A stretch of 48,034 nucleotides of DNA from DAOUMF01 sp034408935 (GCA_034408935.1 DAOUMV010000002.1:1-48034); one strand, 5' to 3'; counted from the first letter of the stretch, positions 1-8,780 are shown. A program made the numbers and translations. Notes: generated by a model not told the origin, from the letters alone.

Positions 1-172
1 CTACGCCTACACCCACGCCCACGCCTGAGCCTACGCCGACCCACACACCCACAACTACACCCACACCCACGGCCACGCCTACACCTACACCCACACCCAC
101 ACCTACGCCTACACCCACGCCCACGCCTGAGCCTACGCCGACCCACACACCCACAACTACACCCACACCCAC
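1..172 (+). repeat. 70-bp direct repeat inside the Pro/Thr linker
   Basis: Bases 1-70 recur without mismatch at 103-172, a period of 102 bases (34 codons), so the reading frame is kept. The rest of 1-480 is a degenerate repeat of Thr and Pro codons. Confidence 0.85.
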
Positions 173-806
173 ACCCACACCTACACCGACTCCCACATCC
201 ACGGCCACGGCCACGCCCACGCCCACGCCTACTCCCACGCCCACTCCCACCCCTACGCCCACACCCACGCCTACGCCTACACCTACATCCACACCGACTC
301 CCACATCCACATCCACACCCACGCCTACGCCCACGCCTACGCCTACTCCCACTCCCACGCCTACACCCACACCTACGCCTACGCCCACGCCCACGCCTAA
401 ACCCACGCCTAAACCCACACCTACACCCACGCCCACGCCCACGCCCACGCCCACGCCTACACCCACGCCCACGCCCGCCGCGGCCGGCGTCGCCGTCAGG
501 CCGACGGCTCCAGTGTCCGGCCTCCCGGCCCTCGGCGGCTCACCGGGCGCAACAGCCTCCTGGCTGTGGGTCGTTGGGATAGCTGCAGTACTGATGGGCC
601 TAGGCAGCCTCACCCTGACAGCGGCAAGGAGGCGAGCGCGACCGGCCGGCATCGCCATCGGGCCGACGGTCCCAGCGTTCCGCCTCCCGGACTCCAGCAG
701 TTCACGGGAAACAGCAGGCTTGTGGATGCTGGCCGTCGGGATAGTCGTGGCCTTGCTGGCCCTAGGCGGATTCGTCCTAAGAGCGCTGTGGAGGCGAGTA
801 CGGTAG
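1..806 (+). CDS. Pro/Thr-rich membrane-anchored surface protein, C-terminal part
   Basis: This is the 3' part of a gene that begins before the window. The frame starting at base 3 is open from the window edge to the stop at 804-806. The first ~155 codons encode an almost pure Thr-Pro repeat with a few Glu, His, Ala, Ser and Lys interruptions, as in extended wall-spanning linkers. Then come a short Ala/Val/Pro segment and two hydrophobic segments (near 556-620 and 715-775), each followed by Arg-rich stretches, the last ending in RRVR. I infer a surface protein held by its C-terminus in the membrane. Calling it only from the ATG at 513 would drop the linker, which is in the same frame. The functional N-terminal domain lies outside the window; neighbouring genes suggest a cohesin or similar module, but that is not visible. 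Confidence 0.75.
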   Translation, partial: TPTPTPTPEPTPTHTPTTTPTPTATPTPTPTPTPTPTPTPTPEPTPTHTPTTTPTPTPTPTPTPTSTATATPTPTPTPTPTPTPTPTPTPTPTPTSTPTPTSTSTPTPTPTPTPTPTPTPTPTPTPTPTPTPKPTPKPTPTPTPTPTPTPTPTPTPTPAAAGVAVRPTAPVSGLPALGGSPGATASWLWVVGIAAVLMGLGSLTLTAARRRARPAGIAIGPTVPAFRLPDSSSSRETAGLWMLAVGIVVALLALGGFVLRALWRRVR

Positions 807-902
807 GAGGAGTGGTTTGTACTTGCGCACAGGAGCAACTCCGAAGACAATAACCGGTGAAGACCGACCGCGCGGTTCGTTGTCCTCGGCCCATACACAC
901 CA

Positions 903-2231
903 ATGAGACGATTCCTGGCCGCAGCACTTGTCGCTTCGCTAGCGCTCGCACTCGCGGTGACAGCGCTGGTTCTCCAGTCCAGCGGCGGCAGGGCCCAAGG
1001 GCCTGTCGAGTTGGGCGGCGACTCGGTCCCTGATGGGAACAGTGCCACCTCACTCGGCAGTCGGGACGCCTGTGTCTCGGTTGACGCCGGCGACACCTTC
1101 CAGTTCGACATCGTCGTCTCGGACGTCGATGACCTGGTCGCCTGGGAGCTCTACCTCAGGTTCGACCCCGCCATCATCGAGGTGGTCGATGACAACGACG
1201 GTGACCAGCACGAGGAGGGCACGGTGGGCCTTCCGGGCGACAATGAGTGCTCGGACACGGTCGACAACGACGCAGATACCAACATCGACGCTCTCGACCC
1301 GGATTGCACCTACGGACCCGCCGTTGACGAGGACCCGGTCGACAGCATCGACAACGACGGTGACACTCTCATCGACGAGGACCCGGTCGCCGCGGACACG
1401 GGCCTCTTCCTCGGCAGTAACCCCCAGAGCAGGCTCTTAGAGAAGTGGGAGCCTATCTCCGATGGCGAGTACTTCCTGGGCGCCGCTGACCGCAGCCTCA
1501 TAGGGGCGTCCGGCTCCGGTGTCCTGGCCCGGCTCACCCTCCAGGCCAAGGCCGACGGCCTCAGCCAAATGCAGATCTTCTCCTACGACTTCGACCGCGA
1601 CAACGAGATGGACAAGGGCCCGCGCCTCACCGCCTCGGGAGGCGTCCCCATCGGCGACGTGACCGGGGACGGCGTCTTCGACGATCCCCACGACGCCCTC
1701 ATCGCGGTGGGAGAGAGCTGTCCGGTCACGACTCCCATCCCTCCTCTGCCGCCCTCACCGACACCGCAGCCGGGCGGGGGCGCCGCTCCCTCCGACACAT
1801 CGCCGCCGCCTCCGGCAGATGCCCTCCCCGTGCCAGGCGACCCGACGTTTGAGCCAGCCCTCGATACACCACCGCCGACGGACGACGGCCCAGGATCCGA
1901 AAGCGGCGAGGACTCCACAGCGGAGGACGAACCGGGAGGTCCATCTGAAGCGGGCCCCGATGACGAAGAGGTCGAGGGAGCGGCTACAGACGGAAACGGA
2001 GAGGAGGACGGCTCAGCGGTCGCAGCCCTGGCAGGCGAGCGAACGCCCGTCCCGCCCGAGTCCGGTGATGACTCCGCTCCGGCACCGGCTGGTGGCTCCT
2101 CCACCTCATCCTCTTCCGACGGAGGTTTTCCGCTGTGGGCCGTCATCTCCATCGCCGCGGCCGGTCTGATCGCGGCTAGCGGCGTCAGCGTCTATCTAGC
2201 CGCGCGCGCAGGGGATCGGTTCTGGCGTTGA
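903..2231 (+). CDS. Cohesin-domain surface protein with C-terminal membrane anchor
   Basis: A 442-residue secreted protein. Residues 1-32 form a signal peptide (MRRFLAAALVASLALALAV...). A cohesin-like beta domain follows (about 36-250), recognised by 'VDAGDTFQFDIVVSDVDDLVAWELYLRFDP..IEVVDD' spread over the first strands. It is interrupted at about 98-165 by Asp/Asn-rich motifs such as DNDGDTLIDEDP, which look like calcium-binding loops. Directly after the cohesin is a single EF-hand-like loop, GDVTGDGVFDD (about 250-260), resembling half a dockerin. A Pro/Ser/Glu/Asp linker (275-410) leads to a transmembrane helix (about 413-433) and a short basic tail. Cohesins bind dockerins in cellulosomes and related assemblies; the partner of this one is unknown. 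No clear Shine-Dalgarno sequence precedes the ATG. It is the first of five cohesin genes in 9 kb. Confidence 0.8.
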   Translation: MRRFLAAALVASLALALAVTALVLQSSGGRAQGPVELGGDSVPDGNSATSLGSRDACVSVDAGDTFQFDIVVSDVDDLVAWELYLRFDPAIIEVVDDNDGDQHEEGTVGLPGDNECSDTVDNDADTNIDALDPDCTYGPAVDEDPVDSIDNDGDTLIDEDPVAADTGLFLGSNPQSRLLEKWEPISDGEYFLGAADRSLIGASGSGVLARLTLQAKADGLSQMQIFSYDFDRDNEMDKGPRLTASGGVPIGDVTGDGVFDDPHDALIAVGESCPVTTPIPPLPPSPTPQPGGGAAPSDTSPPPPADALPVPGDPTFEPALDTPPPTDDGPGSESGEDSTAEDEPGGPSEAGPDDEEVEGAATDGNGEEDGSAVAALAGERTPVPPESGDDSAPAPAGGSSTSSSSDGGFPLWAVISIAAAGLIAASGVSVYLAARAGDRFWR

Positions 2232-2266
2232 ATCCGCTCGTAGCTTCAATTCGCTTGTGAAAGCTA

Positions 2267-2296
2267 TTGCATGATGCCACGTCTTGTGCTGATAAT
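2267..2296 (+). promoter_or_regulatory. Sigma-70-type promoter before the cohesin operon
   Basis: TTGCAT (2267-2272), an 18-base spacer and GATAAT (2291-2296). It lies 60 bases before the ATG at 2357 and overlaps an earlier in-frame ATG at 2267, which argues that 2357 is the true start. Confidence 0.5.
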
Positions 2297-2356
2297 AGAG
2301 ATAGGCCCAAACTCATCCGTGAAACTCCGGAGGGGTACATACAGGGGAGGGAACCC

Positions 2357-4582
2357 ATGCTGAAGAGTTTCGTGACCGCCGTCGCCCTGGCGTCAGCGGC
2401 GACTGTGGCGCTGGTACTGATTCTGTTCGGCTCCGTCGGCGGCCCGGCCGAGATAGCTCAAGCCGGTCCTGGCGACGTCACCGAGGTCGCCATCGACACC
2501 AACGTCGACGACAACGGTGACCAGCATGAGGACGGCACCCAGGGTACCGCTGGCGACGACCAGTGCTACGACAACGCCGACAACGACGGCGACACCCTCA
2601 AAGACGGCGCCGATCCCGACTGCCAGAGAGGGGAGTTCCTCGACAACGACGACACCACCGTCTCGGCCCCCGACTCCTGTGTGCACGTTGACGTCGGCCA
2701 GACCGCTGTCGTCGACCTCTGGGTAAAGGGTGTCGACGCCGCTGACCTCACCAAGGGCTACCAGTTCGACATCGACTACGACCCCAGCGTCATCGGCATC
2801 GGCATCGACGACGACGACGACGGCCTCTTTGACGAGGACTGCTACGACGACATCACCGGCACGTATTCCTCCTATTGGGCCGACTTCACCGACAACGACG
2901 GCGACACCGCCACCGACGAGGAGCTGTGCGACCTCATCGTTGTCGACCCGGCGGGCAGCGCCAACCCCAACGACGTCAGCATCCTCAGCCGGATCCCCAG
3001 CGGCGGCCCCGGCGCAGGCTTCCTGGTCGCCGGCACCAACGTCGTGAGCAACCCCGAGTCGGTCACATTCGTGGGCGCAGACGGCACGTCCCTCCCGGCC
3101 GACCACCACGAGTCGGGTGACGGCGTCCTGGCCAGGTTCACCGTCACCGGCGTCGCCACCGGCACCAGCCCCCTCACCATCCCCAGCACGCTGGGCGGCG
3201 CGGACGACAGCCCGGACTCGAGCGTCTACGGAGCCACTGGCACGTATAACGGTCAGGCCATCCCGATCGTCACGCTGACCAGCGGTCTCGTGGCCGTCGG
3301 CGAGCCGTGCGTGGCGCCGACCCCCCCGCCCGCCCCTGATGTGCGGATCTCGGGTCTTCAGTGCGTCGACGACCCTGCGACTTCGGCGACTGAGGTTGTG
3401 GCGATAAAGAACTTCGGCGGTGCGGCACAGGATATGGCCGATTGGGAGCTGCGCAGCGACCCGGTGGACACGGAGAAGTTTGCCCTCTCCGGTGTCCAGA
3501 TCCCGGGGCGCGTTCCGGGCCGACTGGGTGCCGGGGAAGAAGTGTTCATCTGGAGCGGAAACGGCGCCAACTATGCTAACAATGACGGTAACGCTTTCAC
3601 CTTCCCGTGGGATACTCAGCAAAAGTACCGCGACGGCGACGATACCGATTTCGCACAGATCGTCGACGGTGATGGGAATGAGATCGACAAGTTGAACTGC
3701 ACCTTGGGGGCGCAGACCCCTACCCCAACCCCTTCACCCACACCGACTCCCACACCCACAGCCACGCCCACTCCGACACCTTTCGCGACTATCTTTGAAC
3801 AGGTGACCGGCATCATCCTTCGAGGCCTCGAAGGGCTGACAACAGACGGCGAGGGTGATGGTGCTACCGCCGGTGACCCGGTGGAAACTACAGTGACACC
3901 TCCGGGCGGAGGCGCCATAGGGCTGTTCAACGTAACCGTCCTGGAGACGGCGATCACCGAGTCGTCGCCTACCGGTTTCACGTTCTTCGGCCAGGAAGTC
4001 AACATTACGGTAGCACCCCCTGCCACGGCTGCTAATCCGCTGAGGATAGCATTCCTGCTGGACGGCTCCATCACCGGAGACGAGACCGAGGACACGGTCC
4101 AGATATTCAAGAACGGCGTGAAGGTGGCCGACTGCAGCAACACCAGCGGCACAGCTTCGCCTGATCCCTGTGTCTTCCAGAGAAGAAAGGTCGCCGGTGA
4201 CATCGAGATCACTGTCTTGACCTCGACAGGCAGCCTGTGGAACTTCGGACGTGTAAAGGAAACGGGTCCGGGCACGGGCACGCCCACGCCCACGCCCACG
4301 GGCGCGGGGACGGGTACGGCCACGCCCACGCCCACGCCGACGGCCACAACTGCGGGCGCCTCCGCCTCGCCCCAGGCCGGACCCGCGGTCCAGCCTATCT
4401 CAGTTCCGCAGACCGGCGACGGTATCCCGCTGGACGAGGGCGGCGGTGGTTCCGTCCTGCCGTGGCTGTTCGTCGGCCTCGGGGTGGTGATTGCGATGGC
4501 GGCGGCCGGATACGTGGCCTACTCCGCCAGAGGTCGATTTGCTCCCGGCCGGGTGACGACGAGGCGACGCCTCTTTCACTAA
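2357..4582 (+). CDS. Large cohesin / lamin-tail-domain surface protein
   Basis: A 741-residue protein from the ATG at 2357, chosen because AGGGGAGGG lies just upstream and a signal peptide (MLKSFVTAVALASAATVAL...) begins there; the frame is open from an ATG at 2267. Order of parts: signal peptide 1-33; cohesin-like domain about 35-325 with Asp-rich inserts (IDDDDDGLFDEDC, DNDGDTATDEE); a lamin-tail (LTD) domain about 330-450 ('VAIKNFGG..QDMADWELRSD', 'GEEVFIWSGNGANYANNDG'); Pro-Thr linker; an unrecognised beta-rich domain about 478-634; a second Pro-Thr linker; transmembrane helix about 700-722; Arg-rich tail. VPQTGDG before the helix loosely resembles a sortase motif, but the tail is long for one. 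The cohesin strand 'KGYQFDIDYDPSVI' groups it with the proteins at 4589 and on the island. It is probably co-transcribed with the next two genes. Confidence 0.8.
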   Translation: MLKSFVTAVALASAATVALVLILFGSVGGPAEIAQAGPGDVTEVAIDTNVDDNGDQHEDGTQGTAGDDQCYDNADNDGDTLKDGADPDCQRGEFLDNDDTTVSAPDSCVHVDVGQTAVVDLWVKGVDAADLTKGYQFDIDYDPSVIGIGIDDDDDGLFDEDCYDDITGTYSSYWADFTDNDGDTATDEELCDLIVVDPAGSANPNDVSILSRIPSGGPGAGFLVAGTNVVSNPESVTFVGADGTSLPADHHESGDGVLARFTVTGVATGTSPLTIPSTLGGADDSPDSSVYGATGTYNGQAIPIVTLTSGLVAVGEPCVAPTPPPAPDVRISGLQCVDDPATSATEVVAIKNFGGAAQDMADWELRSDPVDTEKFALSGVQIPGRVPGRLGAGEEVFIWSGNGANYANNDGNAFTFPWDTQQKYRDGDDTDFAQIVDGDGNEIDKLNCTLGAQTPTPTPSPTPTPTPTATPTPTPFATIFEQVTGIILRGLEGLTTDGEGDGATAGDPVETTVTPPGGGAIGLFNVTVLETAITESSPTGFTFFGQEVNITVAPPATAANPLRIAFLLDGSITGDETEDTVQIFKNGVKVADCSNTSGTASPDPCVFQRRKVAGDIEITVLTSTGSLWNFGRVKETGPGTGTPTPTPTGAGTGTATPTPTPTATTAGASASPQAGPAVQPISVPQTGDGIPLDEGGGGSVLPWLFVGLGVVIAMAAAGYVAYSARGRFAPGRVTTRRRLFH

Positions 4583-4588
4583 CGTACC

Positions 4589-5773
4589 ATGCGAGTAGGG
4601 TTGGTCTTGGCGGCGGTACTGGCTCTCGGTAGTGCCCTCGTCGCTACTCCCGAAGTAGCCGGGCAAAGTGCTCCCACAGTCGCCATCGACATGAAGATCA
4701 CCGGCAACAACGACAGCAAGGTCGGCGCCATTCAGAACTGCGCGGAGCTCTCAAAACCCGGGGACACGCTTACCTTCGACCTCGTTGTCCAGAAGGTCGA
4801 CCCGGCTGTGAGGATTGCGGGCTACCAGGTGGACATCGACTACGACCCCGCCGTGATCCAGATCAACTCCGTCATCGACTCTGACCCGGCGGGCTCGACT
4901 CCACCCAACAACGTTACCATTCTCTCTCGCATCGCCAGCGGCGGTGGCGTCGGCTATCTCATCCTCAGCGAAGGCGACCTACCCGATAAGGACGGCTCGT
5001 TCACAGTGGCCGTCGCAGACGGGACGGCCAACCCGGCTCCACCGGATAACCACGAGGACGGCGAGGGCGTCCTGGCCAGGATTAAAGTGGAGGCCGTGGG
5101 GACCGGCGTCAGCGAGCTCATCATCGGCGGCCCCAGGGGCGGCGCTGACGGGAACCCCGACCTGATGATCTTCGGAGGCGTTGGCGAGTTCTATGGCAAG
5201 GCCGTCCCTATCGGTAACGTGTTGAACGCCGCCGTATCGGTTGGCGCGACCTGCTCACCGCCCCCACCAACCGTCGCGCCGGGCAGTGAGGCACCACAGC
5301 CAGGCACCCCTAGTGCCGGCGAGACGCCCCAATCCGGCACCCCAGCCGCCGGCGAGACGCCCCAGCCTGACACCGCAGGCACCAACGAGACGCCCCAGCC
5401 TGACACCGCAGGCGCCAACGAGACGCCCCAACCAGGCACCCCTGGCGCCGACGGGCAGGCCGGAAGTACAGGGGGCGCGCAGACGCCGGAACCGGGCACG
5501 CCCGGGGCAGGCACGGCGGGTGCGGCCACGCCAGGCCCGGGGACACCAGTGCTAGGCGGTACTCCCGCAACCGGAGATGAGGAAGACGCCGGGGGAGAGG
5601 CGCCAGCCACGGGGAAGAGCGACGACGATGGCCTGAGCACTGGCGCCTGGGCCGGGATCGGCGCCGCCATCGCGGCAGCCGCGGTGGCCGCTTCGGGGGC
5701 TGGCTGGTTCGCGCTGAGGCGGAGACGCGCCAGAAGCACACCAACCTCCGGCGGGGAGACCGGTTCGGAGTAG
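4589..5773 (+). CDS. Cohesin-domain surface protein with degenerate ten-residue linker repeats
   Basis: A 394-residue protein that starts 6 bases after the previous stop, so an operon is likely. It has a signal peptide (1-25) and a cohesin domain (about 30-220; 'AGYQVDIDYDPAVIQI', 'NNVTILSRIASGGGVGYL', 'DGEGVLARIKVEAVGTGVSEL'). A linker (about 225-345) is built of imperfect repeats around ETPQPGT/ETPQPDTAG. Then come a transmembrane helix (about 350-372) and a basic tail (RRRRARST). Unlike the 903, 5779 and 8781 proteins it has no EF-hand-like loop after the cohesin; the domain ends 'VSVGATC'. It is probably a cell-surface receptor for a dockerin-like partner. Confidence 0.8.
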   Translation: MRVGLVLAAVLALGSALVATPEVAGQSAPTVAIDMKITGNNDSKVGAIQNCAELSKPGDTLTFDLVVQKVDPAVRIAGYQVDIDYDPAVIQINSVIDSDPAGSTPPNNVTILSRIASGGGVGYLILSEGDLPDKDGSFTVAVADGTANPAPPDNHEDGEGVLARIKVEAVGTGVSELIIGGPRGGADGNPDLMIFGGVGEFYGKAVPIGNVLNAAVSVGATCSPPPPTVAPGSEAPQPGTPSAGETPQSGTPAAGETPQPDTAGTNETPQPDTAGANETPQPGTPGADGQAGSTGGAQTPEPGTPGAGTAGAATPGPGTPVLGGTPATGDEEDAGGEAPATGKSDDDGLSTGAWAGIGAAIAAAAVAASGAGWFALRRRRARSTPTSGGETGSE

Positions 5774-5778
5774 CCCTG

Positions 5779-6585
5779 ATGTCCCATCTGCGCTTTGCCC
5801 CTGCCGTAATAATCCTGGCGTTGGCGCTGGCCGTGGGCGTGGCCCACGCCCCGGCGCACGCCCAGCAGGCCGAGACCAGCATCGGCATAGACGCGGACGC
5901 CAGCGGGAACGAGGACACCAGCCTCGGCCCGATCGACGACTGTGCCGTTATCAGTGAAGGCGAAAGCCACGAAGTGGACATCTTCGTCCGGGACGTCACC
6001 GACCTCCTCGCCTGGGAAGCCGTGCTCACGTTCGAGCCAGGAGTGCTCGAGGTCGTGGACGCGGACGTCCAACTGTTCATGGCGGCCAACAAGGGGAGCG
6101 ACGTCCAGGATGTCTCCGGAGAGCTGCCCGACAGCGACGGCCGCTACTGGGTGCAGGTGTTCGATGCGGCGGATCCCTTGGCCCCGGACAGCGGCTCAGG
6201 CGTGCTCGCCCGCATCACCGTGAAGGGAATTGGGCCCGGCGTCAGCGAACTCCGCCTGCCCCTGTCCGACCTCGACGGCGACGGCAACCCGGACGAGGGC
6301 CCTTTGCTGCGAGACGTGGACGTGAACAGTATCGGCGACGTGAACGGGGACACCCTGTTCGATGGGCCCGTTACCGAGGCCCGCATCGCCGTTGACGCTT
6401 CCTGCACCGACGAGCCGGGGCCCGCTGTTCTGACCGCGGCCAACGGCGGCAGCGAAGATGGTATAGGCGCGCTCACGATCATCGTCGTGGTGGTGGGCGC
6501 CATCGGGTCGGTGGCGGTGGGAGGGCTGGCGACGGCCTGGGCCGTCAGGCGCCGCCTCAACCCTAGTAGTGGACAAGGGGTATGA
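5779..6585 (+). CDS. Short cohesin-domain membrane-anchored protein
   Basis: A 268-residue protein starting 6 bases after the previous stop, in the same operon. It has a signal peptide (about 1-29, cleavage likely near AHAQQA) and a cohesin domain (about 32-205; 'TDLLAWEAVLTFEPGVLEVVD', 'DSGSGVLARITVKGIGPGVSEL' in pieces). An EF-hand-like loop, GDVNGDTLFDGP (about 186-197), is followed by 'VAVDASC'-like residues, a transmembrane helix (about 229-252) and a short basic tail. There is almost no linker, so the cohesin would sit close to the membrane. It is most similar to the proteins at 903 and 8781, which share the LLAWE strand and the single calcium-type loop. Confidence 0.8.
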   Translation: MSHLRFAPAVIILALALAVGVAHAPAHAQQAETSIGIDADASGNEDTSLGPIDDCAVISEGESHEVDIFVRDVTDLLAWEAVLTFEPGVLEVVDADVQLFMAANKGSDVQDVSGELPDSDGRYWVQVFDAADPLAPDSGSGVLARITVKGIGPGVSELRLPLSDLDGDGNPDEGPLLRDVDVNSIGDVNGDTLFDGPVTEARIAVDASCTDEPGPAVLTAANGGSEDGIGALTIIVVVVGAIGSVAVGGLATAWAVRRRLNPSSGQGV

Positions 6586-6615
6586 GGAACTCCGGCGAGG
6601 TCCGAGCCGATCAAC

Positions 6616-6643
6616 TTGACAAGGAGGCGATATCGAGTATGAT
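6616..6643 (+). promoter_or_regulatory. Strong sigma-70-type promoter before the 6695 gene
   Basis: TTGACA (6616-6621), a 16-base spacer and TATGAT (6638-6643), 51 bases before the start codon. The 20 bases around the -35 box closely match those at 11870-11890, upstream of the paralogous gene. Confidence 0.7.
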
Positions 6644-6694
6644 TGCGTTGATTCTGCAGCCAGATAGGGTTGCCCACTCGATTGGGGGAGACTC

Positions 6695-8524
6695 ATGAAA
6701 ACTAACATCTTCGCACGCCTTCGTTTGCTGGGCCCAGCGCTCGCTCTTGCCGCGGTGATCGCCCTCACCGGCCTCCTCGCCAAAAGCGATACGGCCTTCG
6801 CCCAGCCGACATTCGACCCTTGTGGCCTGCTGGCAGTCTCCGATTCGTCGCCGGGCGCCAACTCGGACATCGTATCCACCTTCGGCGTCGGCATCGGCTC
6901 CGACTGCCAGGCCATTCCAACAGATCCCAGCGACCCCCCCGACCTCCAGTACGGCGCTACCGTCAACTTCACGCCTCCGCAGTGGGGGATCTACCGGGAC
7001 GCTGACATGCCCGACGGCGCTCACGTGGCCACGCTCTCGTCCATCGCCATGCTGGGCCTCATCGGCGGCGCCTGTAGCAACCGCCTCTTCCCGGAGTTCG
7101 AAATGCTGGACGCCACCACCGACATGAGCAAGCAGGTAGGGTTCAACGACCCGGAAGAGGAGTTCGACCCCCCTGACACGAATGACACGCAGGGCAATGA
7201 ACCCGACGACCAGTTCGACCTCGGCTCTGACGGCCTGCCACTGGGTGTGACGCGCTACCCTGACTACCTCACGCGCATCCTCGAGGGCGAGGGCGGAGCC
7301 GGAGACACCCTGCAGCCCATCACCAGGCTGTACGGACAGACCAAGGTGGCCGACATCGACGTGTCGCTGAACTTCGTCATCTTCGAGCCGGGCACCGTGT
7401 TCAGGACCCGCGCCGGCGAGATAAGGCGCACGGACCCCAGGCTCGGCTACCCCTCCGTTACAGTCCTGCAGGCCACAGGCGACCCCGACACAGAGGCTGA
7501 CATCGAGGACAACAACAGCGTCAGCGACTTCTGCAGCCCTCTCCAGGCCGATACCACGCTGTTCGGGGTCAGCAAGGACAACCCCGCCACCTCCGCTAAC
7601 GAGGGCGGCATTAAAGTCCGCAAGAACCCCAGCGACGGGACCTACAACTTCGTGACCTACGCGGTCAGCCAGCGCGACGCCGACGACGACGGCATCGAGA
7701 ACATGCTGGACCCGTGCCCCTTCGCTGCCAACCCCAACTGGGACCCGCGCATACAACCCGGCAGTCCAGCGTCCCCCAACCTCGACTACCACGGCGACGA
7801 CGATCGGGACGGCCTGCCTAACGAGTGCGATCCGGAACCCAACACGGCCAGTCACCACGACCCAGGAGGCGTCTACGACGAGGACTTTGACCGCTACGGC
7901 AACCGCGGAGACAACTGCCCCCTGGTGCCCAATAGTCTAGGCCAGCAAGTGGGCATAGGGACGGACACAGGGACGGACAACCAGGAAGACGCCGATCTAG
8001 ACCAAATCGGCGATGCGTGCGACCCCCACCCCAACACCCCCGACGGCACGCGCTTCGAGGTTTGCCTCGTATCCCAGGTGAAGGTCGGCGCGGGCGGGCC
8101 GGAACCGGACCCGGCGCCACAAAACATGCAGCCGTGCGACCCCGAAGCCGAGATCCCCGCCGGCGCCTTTGACATCCTGGACGGGGACGACAATGGCGGC
8201 GGAGACGATGGCGGCGGAGACAATGGCGGCGGAGACAATGGCGGCGGAAACAATGGCGGCGGAGACAATACCGGCGCCACGCCAACTGCAGTCGCCGGCC
8301 AGTACACCAACGACAACAACGCCGACGGCGGGACCACCACCGGCACCGACGACATAGGCGGCGGCCTGGGTACCGGCGTCGGCAGCCTGGCCCCGGTGGC
8401 CTCCAGCATCCCGGCCTGGGCCACCATCATCTCGGGCCTCGGTGGCGCCGGCCTGCTGGGCAGCCTGGGCGCCCTGGCCGCCCGCATCTTCGGCATCCGC
8501 CTGCCGGGCCGACGCGACGACTGA
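6695..8524 (+). CDS. Thrombospondin type-3-repeat surface protein, paralogue of the 12046 gene
   Basis: A 609-residue secreted protein, with GGGGGA just before the ATG. It has a signal peptide (1-35) and an N-terminal domain (about 36-320) with no family I can name. Asp-rich thrombospondin type-3-like calcium-binding repeats follow (about 325-450; DADDDGIENMLDPCPF, DDDRDGLPNECDPEP, DADLDQIGDACDP). A Gly/Asn/Asp tract (about 499-527) comes from a 15-bp tandem repeat, and a C-terminal hydrophobic anchor spans about 570-600, ending in RRDD. The N-terminal domain aligns by eye with the protein at 12046 ('FVIFEPGT', 'GYPSVTVLQATGDPD', 'FGVSKDNP'). Such repeats bind calcium and form rigid rods. Its binding partner and role are unknown. 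Confidence 0.75.
   Translation: MKTNIFARLRLLGPALALAAVIALTGLLAKSDTAFAQPTFDPCGLLAVSDSSPGANSDIVSTFGVGIGSDCQAIPTDPSDPPDLQYGATVNFTPPQWGIYRDADMPDGAHVATLSSIAMLGLIGGACSNRLFPEFEMLDATTDMSKQVGFNDPEEEFDPPDTNDTQGNEPDDQFDLGSDGLPLGVTRYPDYLTRILEGEGGAGDTLQPITRLYGQTKVADIDVSLNFVIFEPGTVFRTRAGEIRRTDPRLGYPSVTVLQATGDPDTEADIEDNNSVSDFCSPLQADTTLFGVSKDNPATSANEGGIKVRKNPSDGTYNFVTYAVSQRDADDDGIENMLDPCPFAANPNWDPRIQPGSPASPNLDYHGDDDRDGLPNECDPEPNTASHHDPGGVYDEDFDRYGNRGDNCPLVPNSLGQQVGIGTDTGTDNQEDADLDQIGDACDPHPNTPDGTRFEVCLVSQVKVGAGGPEPDPAPQNMQPCDPEAEIPAGAFDILDGDDNGGGDDGGGDNGGGDNGGGNNGGGDNTGATPTAVAGQYTNDNNADGGTTTGTDDIGGGLGTGVGSLAPVASSIPAWATIISGLGGAGLLGSLGALAARIFGIRLPGRRDD
8191..8265 (+). repeat. 15-bp tandem repeat encoding a Gly-rich linker
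   Basis: Five consecutive 15-base units (caatggcggcggaga and close variants) at 8191, 8206, 8221, 8236 and 8251 encode a Gly-Gly-Gly-[DN]-[ND] tract. The unit length keeps frame, so copy-number change would lengthen or shorten the linker. Confidence 0.85.
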
Positions 8525-8561
8525 CTGTAACTGTAGTCCTCCGCAACGCAGGCTTCACTCT

Positions 8562-8593
8562 GGAGGGGCTCGATCCAGGGAACGGGCCCCTCC
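8562..8593 (+). terminator. Hairpin after the 6695 gene
   Basis: GGAGGGGC (8562-8569) can pair with GCCCCTCC (8586-8593) across a 16-base loop. The following bases are not a real U-tract, so termination is only possible. Confidence 0.35.
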
Positions 8594-8689
8594 ATCCTAT
8601 TAGGTAGCCAGCAGGCGGCGCGGACCGCCCAGGGTCCGGCTCGTGGTGTCCGCGCCCGTGCGCGTGGGCGGCTCGACGCTACTCCATGC

Positions 8690-8719
8690 TGACTGCCGTA
8701 GCAAACTGAATGTTATAAT
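8690..8719 (+). promoter_or_regulatory. Candidate promoter before the 8781 cohesin gene
   Basis: A perfect TATAAT at 8714-8719 has only a weak -35 candidate (TGACTG, 8690-8695, 18-base spacer). It overlaps an in-frame ATG at 8718, arguing for a later translation start. Confidence 0.4.
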
Positions 8720-8780
8720 GAATGCGTTCGGCCGTCAGCAACCGTGGAGTGGGGAGGGGGACACGAGTGCCTCCTCCCTT

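Noticed and set aside
1..480. Possible CRISPR or satellite array in the short repeated bases
   Set aside because: There are no spacers. The repeats follow codon units encoding Thr-Pro, and the frame stays open into a membrane anchor.
1583..2152. Long minus-strand open frame opposite the cohesin gene at 903
   Set aside because: High GC keeps antisense frames open. The plus-strand gene has a signal peptide, a known domain and a membrane anchor.
2393..3622. 409-codon minus-strand frame rich in Val, Gly and Asp
   Set aside because: It is the mirror of Asp-rich repeats in the 2357 protein and shows no domain of its own.
4380..4582. Sortase signal (VPQTG) at the end of the 2357 protein
   Set aside because: The motif is not a canonical LPxTG, the tail after the helix is long, and no sortase gene is in the window; a plain membrane anchor is the simpler reading.
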